A stretch of DNA of 64,000 nucleotides, taken from Flavobacterium limicola (GTDB lineage: Bacteria > Bacteroidota > Bacteroidia > Flavobacteriales > Flavobacteriaceae). Of this stretch, positions 6,656 through 15,113 are shown piece by piece. The stretch spans positions 186,001 to 250,000 of the forward strand of contig NZ_RBXA01000003.1 in the NCBI RefSeq assembly GCF_003634755.1, in the 5' to 3' direction. The translations under genes and the position numbers were made by a program. Below the pieces are notes generated by a model that searched no databases, was not told the DNA's origin, and saw nothing but the letters and a program-made list of their open reading frames with translations. Each line of letters starts with the position of its first letter. Position 1 is the stretch's first letter.

Positions 6656-8860
6656 ATGAAACCATCATTTACTCAACAATCCAATCATTTTCAGAAAAGT
6701 CTTCAATCGATTTTCACTTTTGCAATTCTACTATTCAGCCTGACTATTTTTTCACAAAATACAATTTCAGGGAAAGTGGTGGATGAGAAAGGGAAACCGG
6801 TTTCTGGCGCTAATGTTTTTATCGAAGGCACTTATGATGGCGCCTCAACTACTGAAATGGGTAATTTTAGTTTTACGACTACTGTAAAAGGAAATCAAAC
6901 TTTGGTGGTGAGTTTCTTGATTTATGAAACTTCAAGAACAGTAATTGATGTCACTAATTTCCAAAATAAAACCATCAAATTACGAGAAAGTGTTACATCG
7001 CTTGATGCCGTTGTGATTACGGCCGGAACATTAGAAGCGGGTGACAAAGCGAGAGTTTCTGTTTTGAAACCATTAGATATTGTAACTACAGCTGGTTCTG
7101 CGGGGAATATTATTGCGGCTTTGCAAACGTTGCCGGGAACACAAACGGTAGGTGAGGACGGAAGATTGTTTGTTCGTGGTGGCGAGGCCAATGAAACACA
7201 AACTTTTGTCGATGGGATTCGGGTGGCGCAACCGTATGGCGCAAGTACAAATAATTTGCCTACACGAGGTAGGTTTTCTCCTTTTTTATTCAGTGGAATG
7301 TCTTTTTCTACCGGTGGATATTCAGCGGAATATGGCGAAGCGTTATCGAGTGTTTTATTGTTGAATACACAAGATGAGCCTGACCAAAGTAAAACTGAAA
7401 TCTCTTTGATGACCGTTGGTTTAGGAATTGGAAATACCCAAAAATGGGCAAAAAGTTCGTTGAGCGTCAATGCGAATTATATCAATTTAGCGCCTTATCA
7501 AGCAGCAATTCCTCAAAACGTGGATTGGAACAGTCCTTTTCAATCGTTGTCCGGAGAAACGGTGTATCGTTATAACTTCAATAATGGGATTTTGAAAGTA
7601 TACGCTGCTTTTGACTCTTCAAAATTTGATATTAATCAGGAAAGCATCAATTCACCGGAGAAAATCAGAGTGGATTTAAACAACAATAATTTCTATTTGA
7701 ATTCGTCTTACAAAGGCGTTTTTGGGAACAATTGGCAAATTACTTCTGGATTGAGTTATGGCTACAGCAACAACAAAATAAATTTAGATTCGGATAAAGT
7801 GTCGAATGATGAAAATGCAGCTCATTTGAAATTAAAATTAAGAAAAAGCTTTTCAGAAAGAGTGAAACTTTCCTTTGGAGCGGATTATTTTGTGACCCAA
7901 TTCAATGAAGATTTTAAGGAAAATTCAGGTTCGGTTTTCACCAATGGGTACGATGCGAATATTGCAGCTATTTATACAGAAGCTGATATTTTCTTCTCTA
8001 AAAAGTGGGCTGCAAAAGTAGGATTAAGGGCTTCGAATAATGATTTGCTTGACGAAACTGCTATTTCACCCCGAATTTCATTTGCTTATAAAATGGCTAA
8101 AAACAGTCAGTTCTCCTTTGCTTATGGTGATTTTACCCAAACTCCAAGTGCGGAATACATCAAATATTCTAGCAACAATCAGTTTGAAAGTGAAAAGGCT
8201 TCACATTACATTTTGAATTTTCAATACAATAAAAATGGTAAAACATTTCGTGCTGAAACCTATTATAAAGACTACAGTAATTTAGTGAAATTCGACACTC
8301 AAATGGCAGCGTATAATTCGGTTTTTGATAATTCCGGTTCGGGTTATGCGAAAGGTTTGGATTTGTTTTGGAGAGACGGAAAATCAATCAAAAACTTAGA
8401 ATATTGGGTTTCCTATTCGTATATCGATACGGAAAGAAATTATAAAAATTTCAGTTCTCAAGTCACGCCAAGTTTTGTTGCGGATCACAGTTTATCAATC
8501 GTTACGAAATACTGGATAAATGACTGGAAATCACAAATAGGTTTCACGAATTCCTTCAGTTCCGGGCGTTCCTACAACAATCCAAACGAAACAAAATTCA
8601 TGAATGGAAAAACGAAATCGTATAACAGTTTGAGTTTTAATTGGGCGTATTTACTGTCACAGCAAAAGATTTTATACTTCTCGGTTTCCAATGTTTTAGG
8701 TTCTCAGAATGTATTTGGATACGAATACGCGAACAATCCAGATAATGCAGGCTTTTACAACAGAAAAGAAATTATTCCTACAGCCGATCGTTTTTTCTTT
8801 GTAGGATTCTTTTGGACGATTAGCAATGATAAAAAAGACAATCAGTTGAGGAATTTATAA
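6656..8860 (+). CDS. TonB-dependent receptor with carboxypeptidase-like N-terminal domain
   Basis: The 734-residue outer-membrane transporter has a signal peptide ending near TIFSQ (residue 34). A carboxypeptidase-regulatory-like beta-sandwich follows (SGKVVDEKGKPVSGANVFIEG, about 38-58). The TonB plug carries VRGGEANETQTFVDG (about 167-181) and ends near FSTGGYSAEYGEALSSVL. A beta-barrel built of aromatic-rich strands runs to the C-terminus. No SusD-like gene follows, so this is probably a stand-alone receptor; its ligand is unknown. LytTR-type repeats upstream tie it to the secreted TPR protein at 9084 and to the two-component system at 9757-12675. Confidence 0.93.
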   Translation: MKPSFTQQSNHFQKSLQSIFTFAILLFSLTIFSQNTISGKVVDEKGKPVSGANVFIEGTYDGASTTEMGNFSFTTTVKGNQTLVVSFLIYETSRTVIDVTNFQNKTIKLRESVTSLDAVVITAGTLEAGDKARVSVLKPLDIVTTAGSAGNIIAALQTLPGTQTVGEDGRLFVRGGEANETQTFVDGIRVAQPYGASTNNLPTRGRFSPFLFSGMSFSTGGYSAEYGEALSSVLLLNTQDEPDQSKTEISLMTVGLGIGNTQKWAKSSLSVNANYINLAPYQAAIPQNVDWNSPFQSLSGETVYRYNFNNGILKVYAAFDSSKFDINQESINSPEKIRVDLNNNNFYLNSSYKGVFGNNWQITSGLSYGYSNNKINLDSDKVSNDENAAHLKLKLRKSFSERVKLSFGADYFVTQFNEDFKENSGSVFTNGYDANIAAIYTEADIFFSKKWAAKVGLRASNNDLLDETAISPRISFAYKMAKNSQFSFAYGDFTQTPSAEYIKYSSNNQFESEKASHYILNFQYNKNGKTFRAETYYKDYSNLVKFDTQMAAYNSVFDNSGSGYAKGLDLFWRDGKSIKNLEYWVSYSYIDTERNYKNFSSQVTPSFVADHSLSIVTKYWINDWKSQIGFTNSFSSGRSYNNPNETKFMNGKTKSYNSLSFNWAYLLSQQKILYFSVSNVLGSQNVFGYEYANNPDNAGFYNRKEIIPTADRFFFVGFFWTISNDKKDNQLRNL

Positions 8861-8865
8861 AGGCC

Positions 8866-8937
8866 CAAAGGTTCAAAGAGGCAAAGAAAGTTGTTTAGGT
8901 AGGAGAGCAACTTTAACTCTGGTTCTTTGACCCTTTG
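8866..8937. repeat. imperfect inverted repeat after the TonB receptor gene, possible terminator
   Basis: The arms at 8866-8893 and 8908-8937 pair imperfectly (CAAAGGTTCAAAGA against TCTTTGACCCTTTG, then AAAGTTG against CAACTTT) around a 14-base loop. The same CAAAG words appear near 1131-1157. It could end the receptor transcript or be a degenerate dispersed repeat. Confidence 0.5.
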
Positions 8938-8950
8938 CAACTAATAAAAA

Positions 8951-8980
8951 ACAATTCATCCATCAAATTCTACAGTTCAG
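8951..8980 (+). promoter_or_regulatory. LytTR-type direct repeats upstream of the secreted TPR gene
   Basis: ACAATTCAT (8951-8959) and ACAGTTCAG (8972-8980) repeat with a 21-base period, with a spacer similar to that at 6574-6585. The second copy fits the LytTR half-site consensus exactly. Confidence 0.65.
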
Positions 8981-9013
8981 TATTTATAAATTTTAAACCA
9001 ATAGAAACCAATA

Positions 9014-9021
9014 TACTTTTG
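9014..9021 (+). promoter_or_regulatory. -7 box TACTTTTG of the secreted TPR gene
   Basis: Exact TAnnTTTG match. Its final G is 41 bases after the second LytTR half-site, the same as at the TonB receptor promoter. The predicted leader to the ATG at 9084 is nearly 60 bases. Confidence 0.6.
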
Positions 9022-9083
9022 AAGTATAAATTAATTACAACGTTTCAATCATCAAAAAAATAACCATTTAAAACCAAGAAATC

Positions 9084-9704
9084 ATGACAAAAGTTATCAC
9101 CACAATCGTATTTTTTATCTGTAGTTTAGTATCTGCTCAAGTGCAATTTGAGCAAGGAATGGGGAAAGCATTCCAGTTATGGGGCGAAGGAAAAAACACC
9201 GAAGCTTCGGATTTATTCGAAAGAATTTCTGCTGCTGAAAAAACAAGTTGGTTGCCTAATTATTACGTGGCATTAGTAAATACGACAACTGCTTTTAGAA
9301 CCAAAGATAAAGATCAAATGAATTTGTTACTTTCAAAAGCACAAAAATCATTGGATATAGAAATGGATAAAAATCCAAATAATGCCGAATTATTGGTGAT
9401 GCAAGCCATGATTCACACCGCTTGGATTGCTTTTGACCCAATGACAAACGGACAAAAATTATCCGGAACGGTGATGGAATTGTATGGAAAAGCACAGGCA
9501 ATTGCTCCAGAAAATCCAAGAGTTGTTTTTGGTAAAGCCGAATTTGAAATTGGTGGAGCGCAATTTTGGGGAACTGATACTAAACCAATGTGTGCCCAAA
9601 TTGAAAAAGCTATTGGACTTTTTGCTACTTTTAAAGCTGAAACGCCTTTTTCACCAAAATGGGGATTGGACAGAGCTTTAGCAGCACAAAAAAATTGTAA
9701 ATAA
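9084..9704 (+). CDS. secreted TPR-like protein of unknown function
   Basis: The 206-residue protein has a signal peptide (cut near VSAQ, residue 19), then TPR-like helical pairs: ALQLW-type GKAFQLWGEGKNTEASDLFE (about 26-45), LSKAQKSLDIEMDKNPNNAELLVMQAMIH (about 83-111) and YGKAQAIAPENPRVVFGKAEFEIGGAQFWGTD (about 134-165). One Cys sits near the end (PMCAQIEKA) and another at the terminus. No enzyme motif is visible. It is probably periplasmic. Its promoter shares the LytTR repeat arrangement with the TonB receptor gene just upstream, so the two are likely co-regulated by the downstream regulator. Confidence 0.85.
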   Translation: MTKVITTIVFFICSLVSAQVQFEQGMGKAFQLWGEGKNTEASDLFERISAAEKTSWLPNYYVALVNTTTAFRTKDKDQMNLLLSKAQKSLDIEMDKNPNNAELLVMQAMIHTAWIAFDPMTNGQKLSGTVMELYGKAQAIAPENPRVVFGKAEFEIGGAQFWGTDTKPMCAQIEKAIGLFATFKAETPFSPKWGLDRALAAQKNCK

Positions 9705-9756
9705 GAGAAAAGAAACTTTTTCTTGATTGTAGCATCAGAATAAAAAGCAAAATAAA

Positions 9757-11091
9757 ATGAATATACTATACAAACAACTTCAAAAAGTAATAAAACTAAC
9801 CCTGATTATATTTATTGTAATTGAAGTGATTAATGTGATTATGGGTAGTGAAATTCATTTTGACAAAAGGCTTTTGGTTCATTTTTTCTTTACAGCATTG
9901 TACACGTTTTCGCTTTACGGAGCTAATGCTTTGCTTTTTGTAAAATTAGACACTTTTTTTGTAGATCGATTTTCAATAAAAAGATTGGTAATGGGTTTTA
10001 TAGGTTCTTTTGTAGTATCATTAACAGTTATTTTTTTACTGCATATTTTCGAAGAAGTTGTCTACAATAAAAATACCTTTGATTACTTCTTAGCCAATGA
10101 AAAACCTTCCAATTATCTAGCTTCGATAATCATTACTTTTTTTGTTACGTTGTCAGTACATGCAATTACTTTCTACAAAGCATACAACGAAAATAAAGTT
10201 AAAGAACAAAAAATCATCGCAGGAACTGCAAATGCGAAGTTTGAAAGTTTAAAAAATCAAATTGATCCTCATTTTCTTTTCAACAGTTTGAATGTACTGA
10301 GTTCCTTGATTGAAGAAAATCGGGAAAATGCACAACGATTTACGACTTCGTTATCTAAGATTTACCGTTATGTTTTGGAACAAAAAGATAAAGAACTGGT
10401 TTCTGTCGATGAAGAACTGGCTTTCGCCAAAACCTATATGAATTTATTAAAAATGCGTTTTGAAAACAGCTTATTTTATGAATTGCCAACAACTGCTATT
10501 TCGGCTGAAGCCAAAGTCGTACCGCTTTCTTTACAGCTTTTATTGGAAAATACGGTGAAGCATAATGTGGTTAGTGAACAAAGACCACTGCACATCAGGA
10601 TTTATGTGGAAGGCGATTATCTGGCAGTTCAAAACGATTATCAAAAGAAAGAAGTTTTACAGGAACGTCAGGGTGTTGGGTTACAAAATATCGTCAACAG
10701 ATATGGGATTATTACCAACAGGAAAGTTTTGATTGCCCAAAACGAACAAACATTTACGGTGAAAATACCGATTCTAACAAAACAAATTTTAGTTATGGAA
10801 ACAACTTCTAATTATAACGAAAATAGCGCGTATTACAACGCCAAAAAAAGAGTAGAAGAACTCAAAGGATTTTACGCAAACTTGATTTCTTATTGTTGTG
10901 TAATTCCATTTTTAATTTTCATCAATTTAACGTTTTCTCCCCATTTTCAATGGTTTTGGTTTTCTGCAGCCGGATGGGGATTTGGATTAACGATGCATGC
11001 TTTCAAGGTTTTTGGTTACAGTTCTAATTGGGAACAAAGAAAAATTCAGGAAATTCTGCGCAAAGAAGAGCAGAAACAAACTTGGAAATAA
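9757..11091 (+). CDS. LytS-type sensor histidine kinase fused to a 2TM domain
   Basis: The 444-residue protein has N-terminal membrane helices (about 10-145). The His_kinase segment QIDPHFLFNSLNVL has the phospho-acceptor at His172, the ATPase N-box is LLLENTVKHN (about 262-271), and a G-box GVGLQNIVNRY follows (about 307-317). From codon 347 (a Met, ATG at 10795) the sequence restarts as a 2TM domain (YYNAKKRVEELKGFYANL, two helices, then NWEQRKIQEI), matching the two stand-alone 2TM proteins that follow. This looks like a fusion of a kinase gene with a 2TM gene. The operon continues to the LytTR regulator at 11908. Confidence 0.93.
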   Translation: MNILYKQLQKVIKLTLIIFIVIEVINVIMGSEIHFDKRLLVHFFFTALYTFSLYGANALLFVKLDTFFVDRFSIKRLVMGFIGSFVVSLTVIFLLHIFEEVVYNKNTFDYFLANEKPSNYLASIIITFFVTLSVHAITFYKAYNENKVKEQKIIAGTANAKFESLKNQIDPHFLFNSLNVLSSLIEENRENAQRFTTSLSKIYRYVLEQKDKELVSVDEELAFAKTYMNLLKMRFENSLFYELPTTAISAEAKVVPLSLQLLLENTVKHNVVSEQRPLHIRIYVEGDYLAVQNDYQKKEVLQERQGVGLQNIVNRYGIITNRKVLIAQNEQTFTVKIPILTKQILVMETTSNYNENSAYYNAKKRVEELKGFYANLISYCCVIPFLIFINLTFSPHFQWFWFSAAGWGFGLTMHAFKVFGYSSNWEQRKIQEILRKEEQKQTWK

Positions 11092-11135
11092 AAATCAGAG
11101 GTGTTTTAGCGTAGGGAAAATTTAATTAAAAAATC

Positions 11136-11441
11136 ATGGAAAATACATATCAAAATGAAGATCGCTATTTCAAAGCGAAAAAACAAGTGGAAGAAATTAA
11201 AGGTTTCTATGCGAGCTTGACTGCCTATATTGTCTTTAATATTGCTCTTGTAATCATAAATTTAGTGACATCTCCAGAGTATTTGTGGTTTTTCTGGCCA
11301 ATGCTAGGGTGGGGAATTGGAGTGATTTTTCATGGTATGAAAGTCTTTAATTATATGCCGTTTTTTGGTAAAGATTGGGAAGAGCAAAAAATTAAGGAGT
11401 TTATGGAGAAAGAAAATAGACAAGAAGACAATTGGACCTAA
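11136..11441 (+). CDS. 2TM domain-containing protein
   Basis: The 101-residue protein has a helical lead-in RYFKAKKQVEEIKGFYASL, two membrane spans (about 25-75) joined by a short turn with SPEYLWFFWPMLGWGIG, then a charged tail DWEEQKIKEFMEKE. It is a paralogue of the kinase C-terminal domain and of the next gene. Such small proteins usually travel with LytS/LytTR systems in Bacteroidota. They may modulate the kinase through the membrane, which is an inference. It lies 44 bases after the kinase stop on the same strand. Confidence 0.92.
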   Translation: MENTYQNEDRYFKAKKQVEEIKGFYASLTAYIVFNIALVIINLVTSPEYLWFFWPMLGWGIGVIFHGMKVFNYMPFFGKDWEEQKIKEFMEKENRQEDNWT

Positions 11442-11507
11442 TGCTTAATTTTTTCAGTGCAATTGAAGCGCTTATTTTAAAAGTAAATATCACTTAATAA
11501 TATCAAA

Positions 11508-11843
11508 ATGAAAAGAAATTATAGTTCTGAGTTTGTAGAATTTCAACCAGAAGATAAGTACGCAGCCGCCCAACGGGAAGTGAAGCGATTGAAAGGTTTT
11601 TATACGCATTTAATAGTGTATATAGCCGTAAATATATTGATTGTATTCATTAATATTAGAGATTTAGATCCAGAAGAAAGCTATTTCAAATTAGAGAATT
11701 TCTTCACGGCATTCTTTTGGGGAATAGGAATAGTGGCGCACGGATTTTCTGTTTTCTTACCCAATTGGATTTTTGGGAGAAACTGGGAAGAGAAAAAAAT
11801 AAAGGAGTTGATGGAGAAAGAAAAAAGTGAAAAATGGGAGTGA
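11508..11843 (+). CDS. 2TM domain-containing protein (second copy)
   Basis: The 111-residue protein has the same pattern as its neighbour: YAAAQREVKRLKGFYTHL, two hydrophobic spans, and NWEEKKIKELMEKE. The inter-helix loop is longer and charged (RDLDPEESYFKLENF), which distinguishes it from the first copy. It lies 66 bases after the first copy and 64 bases before the regulator. The three 2TM units in a row suggest tandem duplication followed by divergence. Confidence 0.92.
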   Translation: MKRNYSSEFVEFQPEDKYAAAQREVKRLKGFYTHLIVYIAVNILIVFINIRDLDPEESYFKLENFFTAFFWGIGIVAHGFSVFLPNWIFGRNWEEKKIKELMEKEKSEKWE

Positions 11844-11907
11844 AAATGAGTATTCAGGATTCAGTTGCAGTTATCAGTTAAATAACCAGATAAACGATTT
11901 TACATAA

Positions 11908-12675
11908 ATGACCACAATAATTATAGAAGACGAAAAACCAGCTGCCAGATTACTGCAAAGAAAACTGGAAAAACTAGATATTGAAGTAGGAGTGATGCTG
12001 CATTCCGTGGAAGAAGCACTTGATTGGTTTTCTAAAAATGAGCATCCTGATTTGATCTTTTTAGACATTCAATTATCGGATGGATTGTCGTTTGAAATTT
12101 TTGAAAAAGTTGAGATCAAGAGCGCCGTAATTTTCACGACCGCTTATGATGAATATGCGCTTCGGGCTTTCAAATTGAATAGCATCGATTATCTTTTGAA
12201 ACCCATTGATGAAGATGATCTGGAAATTGCCGTCGCAAAATTCAAATCGCTTTTGCCAAAACAGGAAACACAATTACAAAGCTTGGCAATTGATTTTGAG
12301 CAAATCAAAAGGATGTTGACCAATCCGTTTGAGAAAAACTATAAAAAAAGATTTACTGTAAAAATAGGCCAACATTTGAAAGTGATTTCAATAGATGAAA
12401 TCGAATGTTTCTTCAGTGAAAATAAAGGAACCTATTTGCATACTTTTGACAATAGGAATTATTTAATCGAATGTACGTTGGAACTTTTAGAGCAGGAATT
12501 AGATCCTGCAGATTTTTTTCGAATTAGCAGAAAATTTATAATTCCATTGAAAGCAATCAAAGAAATTGTCGTGTACAGCAACTCTCGTTTGAAAGTTATT
12601 TTGCCCTCTTTCAAGGAAGAAGATGTGATTGTCAGCAGAGAAAAAGTATCCGATTTTAAAACTTGGATTGGGTAG
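11908..12675 (+). CDS. LytTR-family response regulator
   Basis: The 255-residue protein has a receiver domain (1-120) with acidic pocket IIEDE (5-9), phospho-acceptor Asp53 in FLDIQL, the conserved Thr in FTTAYDEYALRAF, and Lys in LLKPID. It is followed by a LytTR DNA-binding domain (about 148-250; KIGQHLKVISIDEIECFFSENK and FRISRKFIIPLKAI). It is the last gene of the kinase-2TM-2TM unit and is followed by a hairpin terminator. LytTR proteins bind paired direct repeats about 21 bases apart, and such repeats lie upstream of the TonB receptor and TPR genes in this window. Confidence 0.95.
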   Translation: MTTIIIEDEKPAARLLQRKLEKLDIEVGVMLHSVEEALDWFSKNEHPDLIFLDIQLSDGLSFEIFEKVEIKSAVIFTTAYDEYALRAFKLNSIDYLLKPIDEDDLEIAVAKFKSLLPKQETQLQSLAIDFEQIKRMLTNPFEKNYKKRFTVKIGQHLKVISIDEIECFFSENKGTYLHTFDNRNYLIECTLELLEQELDPADFFRISRKFIIPLKAIKEIVVYSNSRLKVILPSFKEEDVIVSREKVSDFKTWIG

Positions 12676-12691
12676 TTTTAAAACAAAAAAA

Positions 12692-12760
12692 AAACTGTTT
12701 CAAATGTGACTCAAAAAATCCTAAAATGAAATTTTTTGACTCTAACAATTGAAACAGTTT
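12692..12760. terminator. bidirectional terminator between convergent genes
   Basis: A 12-bp perfect outer stem, AAACTGTTTCAA (12692-12703) with TTGAAACAGTTT (12749-12760), encloses an inner A7/T7-type pairing (12713-12719 with 12731-12737). It lies between the LytTR gene (+) and the csbD-like gene (-), with a run of A just before it. Confidence 0.75.
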
Positions 12761-12782
12761 AAGTAAGTTTAGGATTTAAAAA

Positions 12783-12965
12783 TTAATCAAATAATGATTT
12801 AATTTCTTTTTGTGTCTTGCCTAATTTTTGTTGTAATTTACCCCACATTTCATCTTCTTTTCCTTCTTCGTATAGCAAATCATCATCCGTCAAATCGGCA
12901 AATTTCTGTTTAAGCTTTCCTTTCAACTCATTCCAGTTTCCTTCAATCTCTTTTGAATTTGGCAT
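12783..12965 (-). CDS. CsbD-like stress protein
   Basis: The 60-residue hydrophilic protein has the CsbD pattern: N-terminal [25 protein letters not shown] (residues 6-30), then a helix with [13 protein letters not shown]. CsbD/YjbJ-type proteins accumulate under general stress, but their function is unknown. The gene is monocistronic, with 237 AT-rich bases upstream that hold no other gene, and it converges on the LytTR gene with a shared hairpin between them. Confidence 0.93.
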   Translation of the reverse strand: MPNSKEIEGNWNELKGKLKQKFADLTDDDLLYEEGKEDEMWGKLQQKLGKTQKEIKSLFD

Positions 12966-13202
12966 AATATATAAGTTTTAAATTACTATTTGTTCTTTAC
13001 AAATTTGATGATTTTAAGCTGTTTGATTGTTATATAATTCTGTGAATCTATTGTATAATTCCTATAGATGGGATTGTCTAATATGTATTGAGGGGATTTA
13101 TTAAATCGAAATATATATTAAATTATAACTACAAGTGTTCGATGATAATATAATGGTAATTTGTTATTTGTATTTTGTATATAGATATTCTCTATGATGA
13201 AT

Positions 13203-13976
13203 TTACACCTTAAAAAACGTCTTTCGAATGCCAATTATTACAAAAATCAATACAGTAAAAAGAATGAAAAAAGGGATGATATAATTGATTAGACCTGCTG
13301 GTAACATAATTGCTATAATTAGTAACTGAAAGCCTAAACCATAAATAGAAACCAAAGTCATAAACCAGTTTGGAAAGGTTTTTACTTTGTATGCATCTTT
13401 ATCCAGAAAGTGAATTATCTTATCAAACGTTCCATAAACGATAGTGTAAATGCGAAACAAAATATCGACGGATTTTTGCGTTTCTCCAGGTAAAGCTCTT
13501 GGTGATTTGTACTCAAAAATTTTACTTGTCGTATCTCCGCCAACGGATTTATTTCTCAAAATTACATAGTAATAATTGTATAAAGTACCTTGTAATTGAA
13601 TACCAATAAATGCCAAAATAGTTAGCCAAAATGATGTTTTTGAGACATAACAAATCGTCATTAAAAACAGAAAATTCAGGATGATATCAAAGACGCTGTC
13701 CAAGTATCTTCCGGTGTACGAAGGAGTGTTTTTTAAGCGAGCCAGTTCGCCATCGGCAGCGTCGATTCCGGATTTCAGCAAGATGAAAAAACCAGCTAAA
13801 AAGTAGGATCCATCTAAAATATAGTAAATGGCTATCAGACCGGAAATGCCAAAAAGCAACGTAACATGTATGGGTGTAAAACGGGTATTTTTTAATTGAT
13901 TGGCGAGAAATTTCCCGAAAGTTCTTCCATAATCTGATAAATCTAAAAATTTATCTTGAGCGGCAAGTTTAGACAT
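13203..13976 (-). CDS. CDP-alcohol phosphatidyltransferase family protein
   Basis: The 257-residue membrane enzyme has the full catalytic signature D-x2-D-G-x2-A-R-x8-G-x3-D-x3-D, seen as DAADGELAR ... GRYLDSVFD (about residues 88-113), where the aspartates bind two metal ions. Enzymes of this family join a CDP-activated alcohol or diacylglycerol with an alcohol acceptor. Which phospholipid is made here cannot be read from the sequence. About six hydrophobic helices surround the site. The gene appears monocistronic between csbD and the heme A synthase gene. Confidence 0.92.
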   Translation of the reverse strand: MSKLAAQDKFLDLSDYGRTFGKFLANQLKNTRFTPIHVTLLFGISGLIAIYYILDGSYFLAGFFILLKSGIDAADGELARLKNTPSYTGRYLDSVFDIILNFLFLMTICYVSKTSFWLTILAFIGIQLQGTLYNYYYVILRNKSVGGDTTSKIFEYKSPRALPGETQKSVDILFRIYTIVYGTFDKIIHFLDKDAYKVKTFPNWFMTLVSIYGLGFQLLIIAIMLPAGLINYIIPFFILFTVLIFVIIGIRKTFFKV

Positions 13977-14039
13977 TTACGTTAATAAGCAATGAAATGT
14001 GACAATATAGTCAGGCAATATTGGTATTGAATTATAATT

Positions 14040-15062
14040 TTATTTGGATAATCGGTGCAAAGAAAATGTCATTGCTGTCAGTAAAAAGAAAGCCATTACT
14101 TGGTGTAATAATCCCAACCACAACGGAACACCGTATAGCAAAGTAAATACACCTAATGCAAATTGTAAAAATACAATAACCACCAAAGTCTTGATTCCTC
14201 TTTTCTGTAGTACGCTAAGCAGGTGTTTGCGGCTTGTAAAATACAACGCCAAAATAAGTCCAACTACCACATAAGCCATAGTTCGGTGTACGAATTGAAC
14301 GCCGCTTTTTCCTTCGATAAAATTCAAAAACAACGTGCTTTTTTCAATGAAAACACTTTCGTGGATGAATTGTCCGTCGCTCATCAAAGGCCAGTGATTG
14401 TGAATTAAACCTGCATTTAGACCCGCAACGAACCCACCATAAATGATTTGGATAACAAGAAATACTAATGCAACGCGTGCAAGATTTCGCAAAGGAACAA
14501 TTACTTGGGATTTATTTGGGTAAATTAAATCCAAAGCAACCCAAAGCGTGTAAGCAAACGTAATGAAAGCAAATGTGAGGTGTAAGGCCAATCTAAAATG
14601 ACTTACATCGGGATTGTCAATTAATCCACTTCGAACCATGAACCAACCCAAAAATCCTTGAAAACCGCCCATAAATAGTAGGACAACACATTTTTTGATC
14701 GTTTCTGTTGAAAGACGTTTCTTAAACAAGAAATAGATAAATGGAACTATAAATGCTAATCCAATAATGCGTCCTATAAAACGGTGAAACCACTCCCAAA
14801 AATAGATGAATTTGTAATCGCTTAGCGTAAAATCATTGTGGATATTGATTTTTTGGTACTCAGGAAATTTTTTATATTCTTCAAAAGCATGCGCCCATTT
14901 TTCTTCTGTTAATGGTGGAAAAGTATCGGTAACTAAATGCCAATCGGTCATTGATAAACCAGAATTTGTCAATCGGGTAATTCCTCCCACTACAACCATC
15001 ATAAACAATAATAAGCATCCTGATAATAACCAAATGATAACGTAATTATTCTCTTTTTTCAT
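14040..15062 (-). CDS. ctaA: heme A synthase (COX15/CtaA family)
   Basis: The 340-residue eight-helix protein oxidises the C8 methyl of heme O to a formyl group, giving heme A for aa3-type oxidases. It has the paired heme-ligand histidines of the family: EWFHRFIGR (about 90-98), FRLALHLTFAF, FVHRTMAYVVVG and LHQVMAFFLL. It also has the COX15-type NHWPLMSDG segment (about 222-230). It is the COX15-like (long-loop) form typical of Bacteroidota. Its presence implies a heme-A oxidase elsewhere in the genome, since the oxidase in this window is cbb3. A TATCTTTG -7 box at 15082-15089 supports the start. Confidence 0.95.
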   Translation of the reverse strand: MKKENNYVIIWLLSGCLLLFMMVVVGGITRLTNSGLSMTDWHLVTDTFPPLTEEKWAHAFEEYKKFPEYQKINIHNDFTLSDYKFIYFWEWFHRFIGRIIGLAFIVPFIYFLFKKRLSTETIKKCVVLLFMGGFQGFLGWFMVRSGLIDNPDVSHFRLALHLTFAFITFAYTLWVALDLIYPNKSQVIVPLRNLARVALVFLVIQIIYGGFVAGLNAGLIHNHWPLMSDGQFIHESVFIEKSTLFLNFIEGKSGVQFVHRTMAYVVVGLILALYFTSRKHLLSVLQKRGIKTLVVIVFLQFALGVFTLLYGVPLWLGLLHQVMAFFLLTAMTFSLHRLSK

Positions 15063-15081
15063 TGTTTTAAATTAATTTGTA

Positions 15082-15089
15082 CAAAGATA
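15082..15089 (-). promoter_or_regulatory. -7 box TATCTTTG of the heme A synthase gene
   Basis: Exact TAnnTTTG match on the minus strand, 20 bases before the ATG at 15062. Confidence 0.55.
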
Positions 15090-15113
15090 TTTGAAACACA
15101 ATTAAATGTTAAT

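Noticed and set aside
6922..7470. 182-codon open frame antisense to the TonB receptor gene
   Set aside because: It mirrors the receptor's codons, has no signal or domain, and no promoter; the receptor is clearly the real gene.
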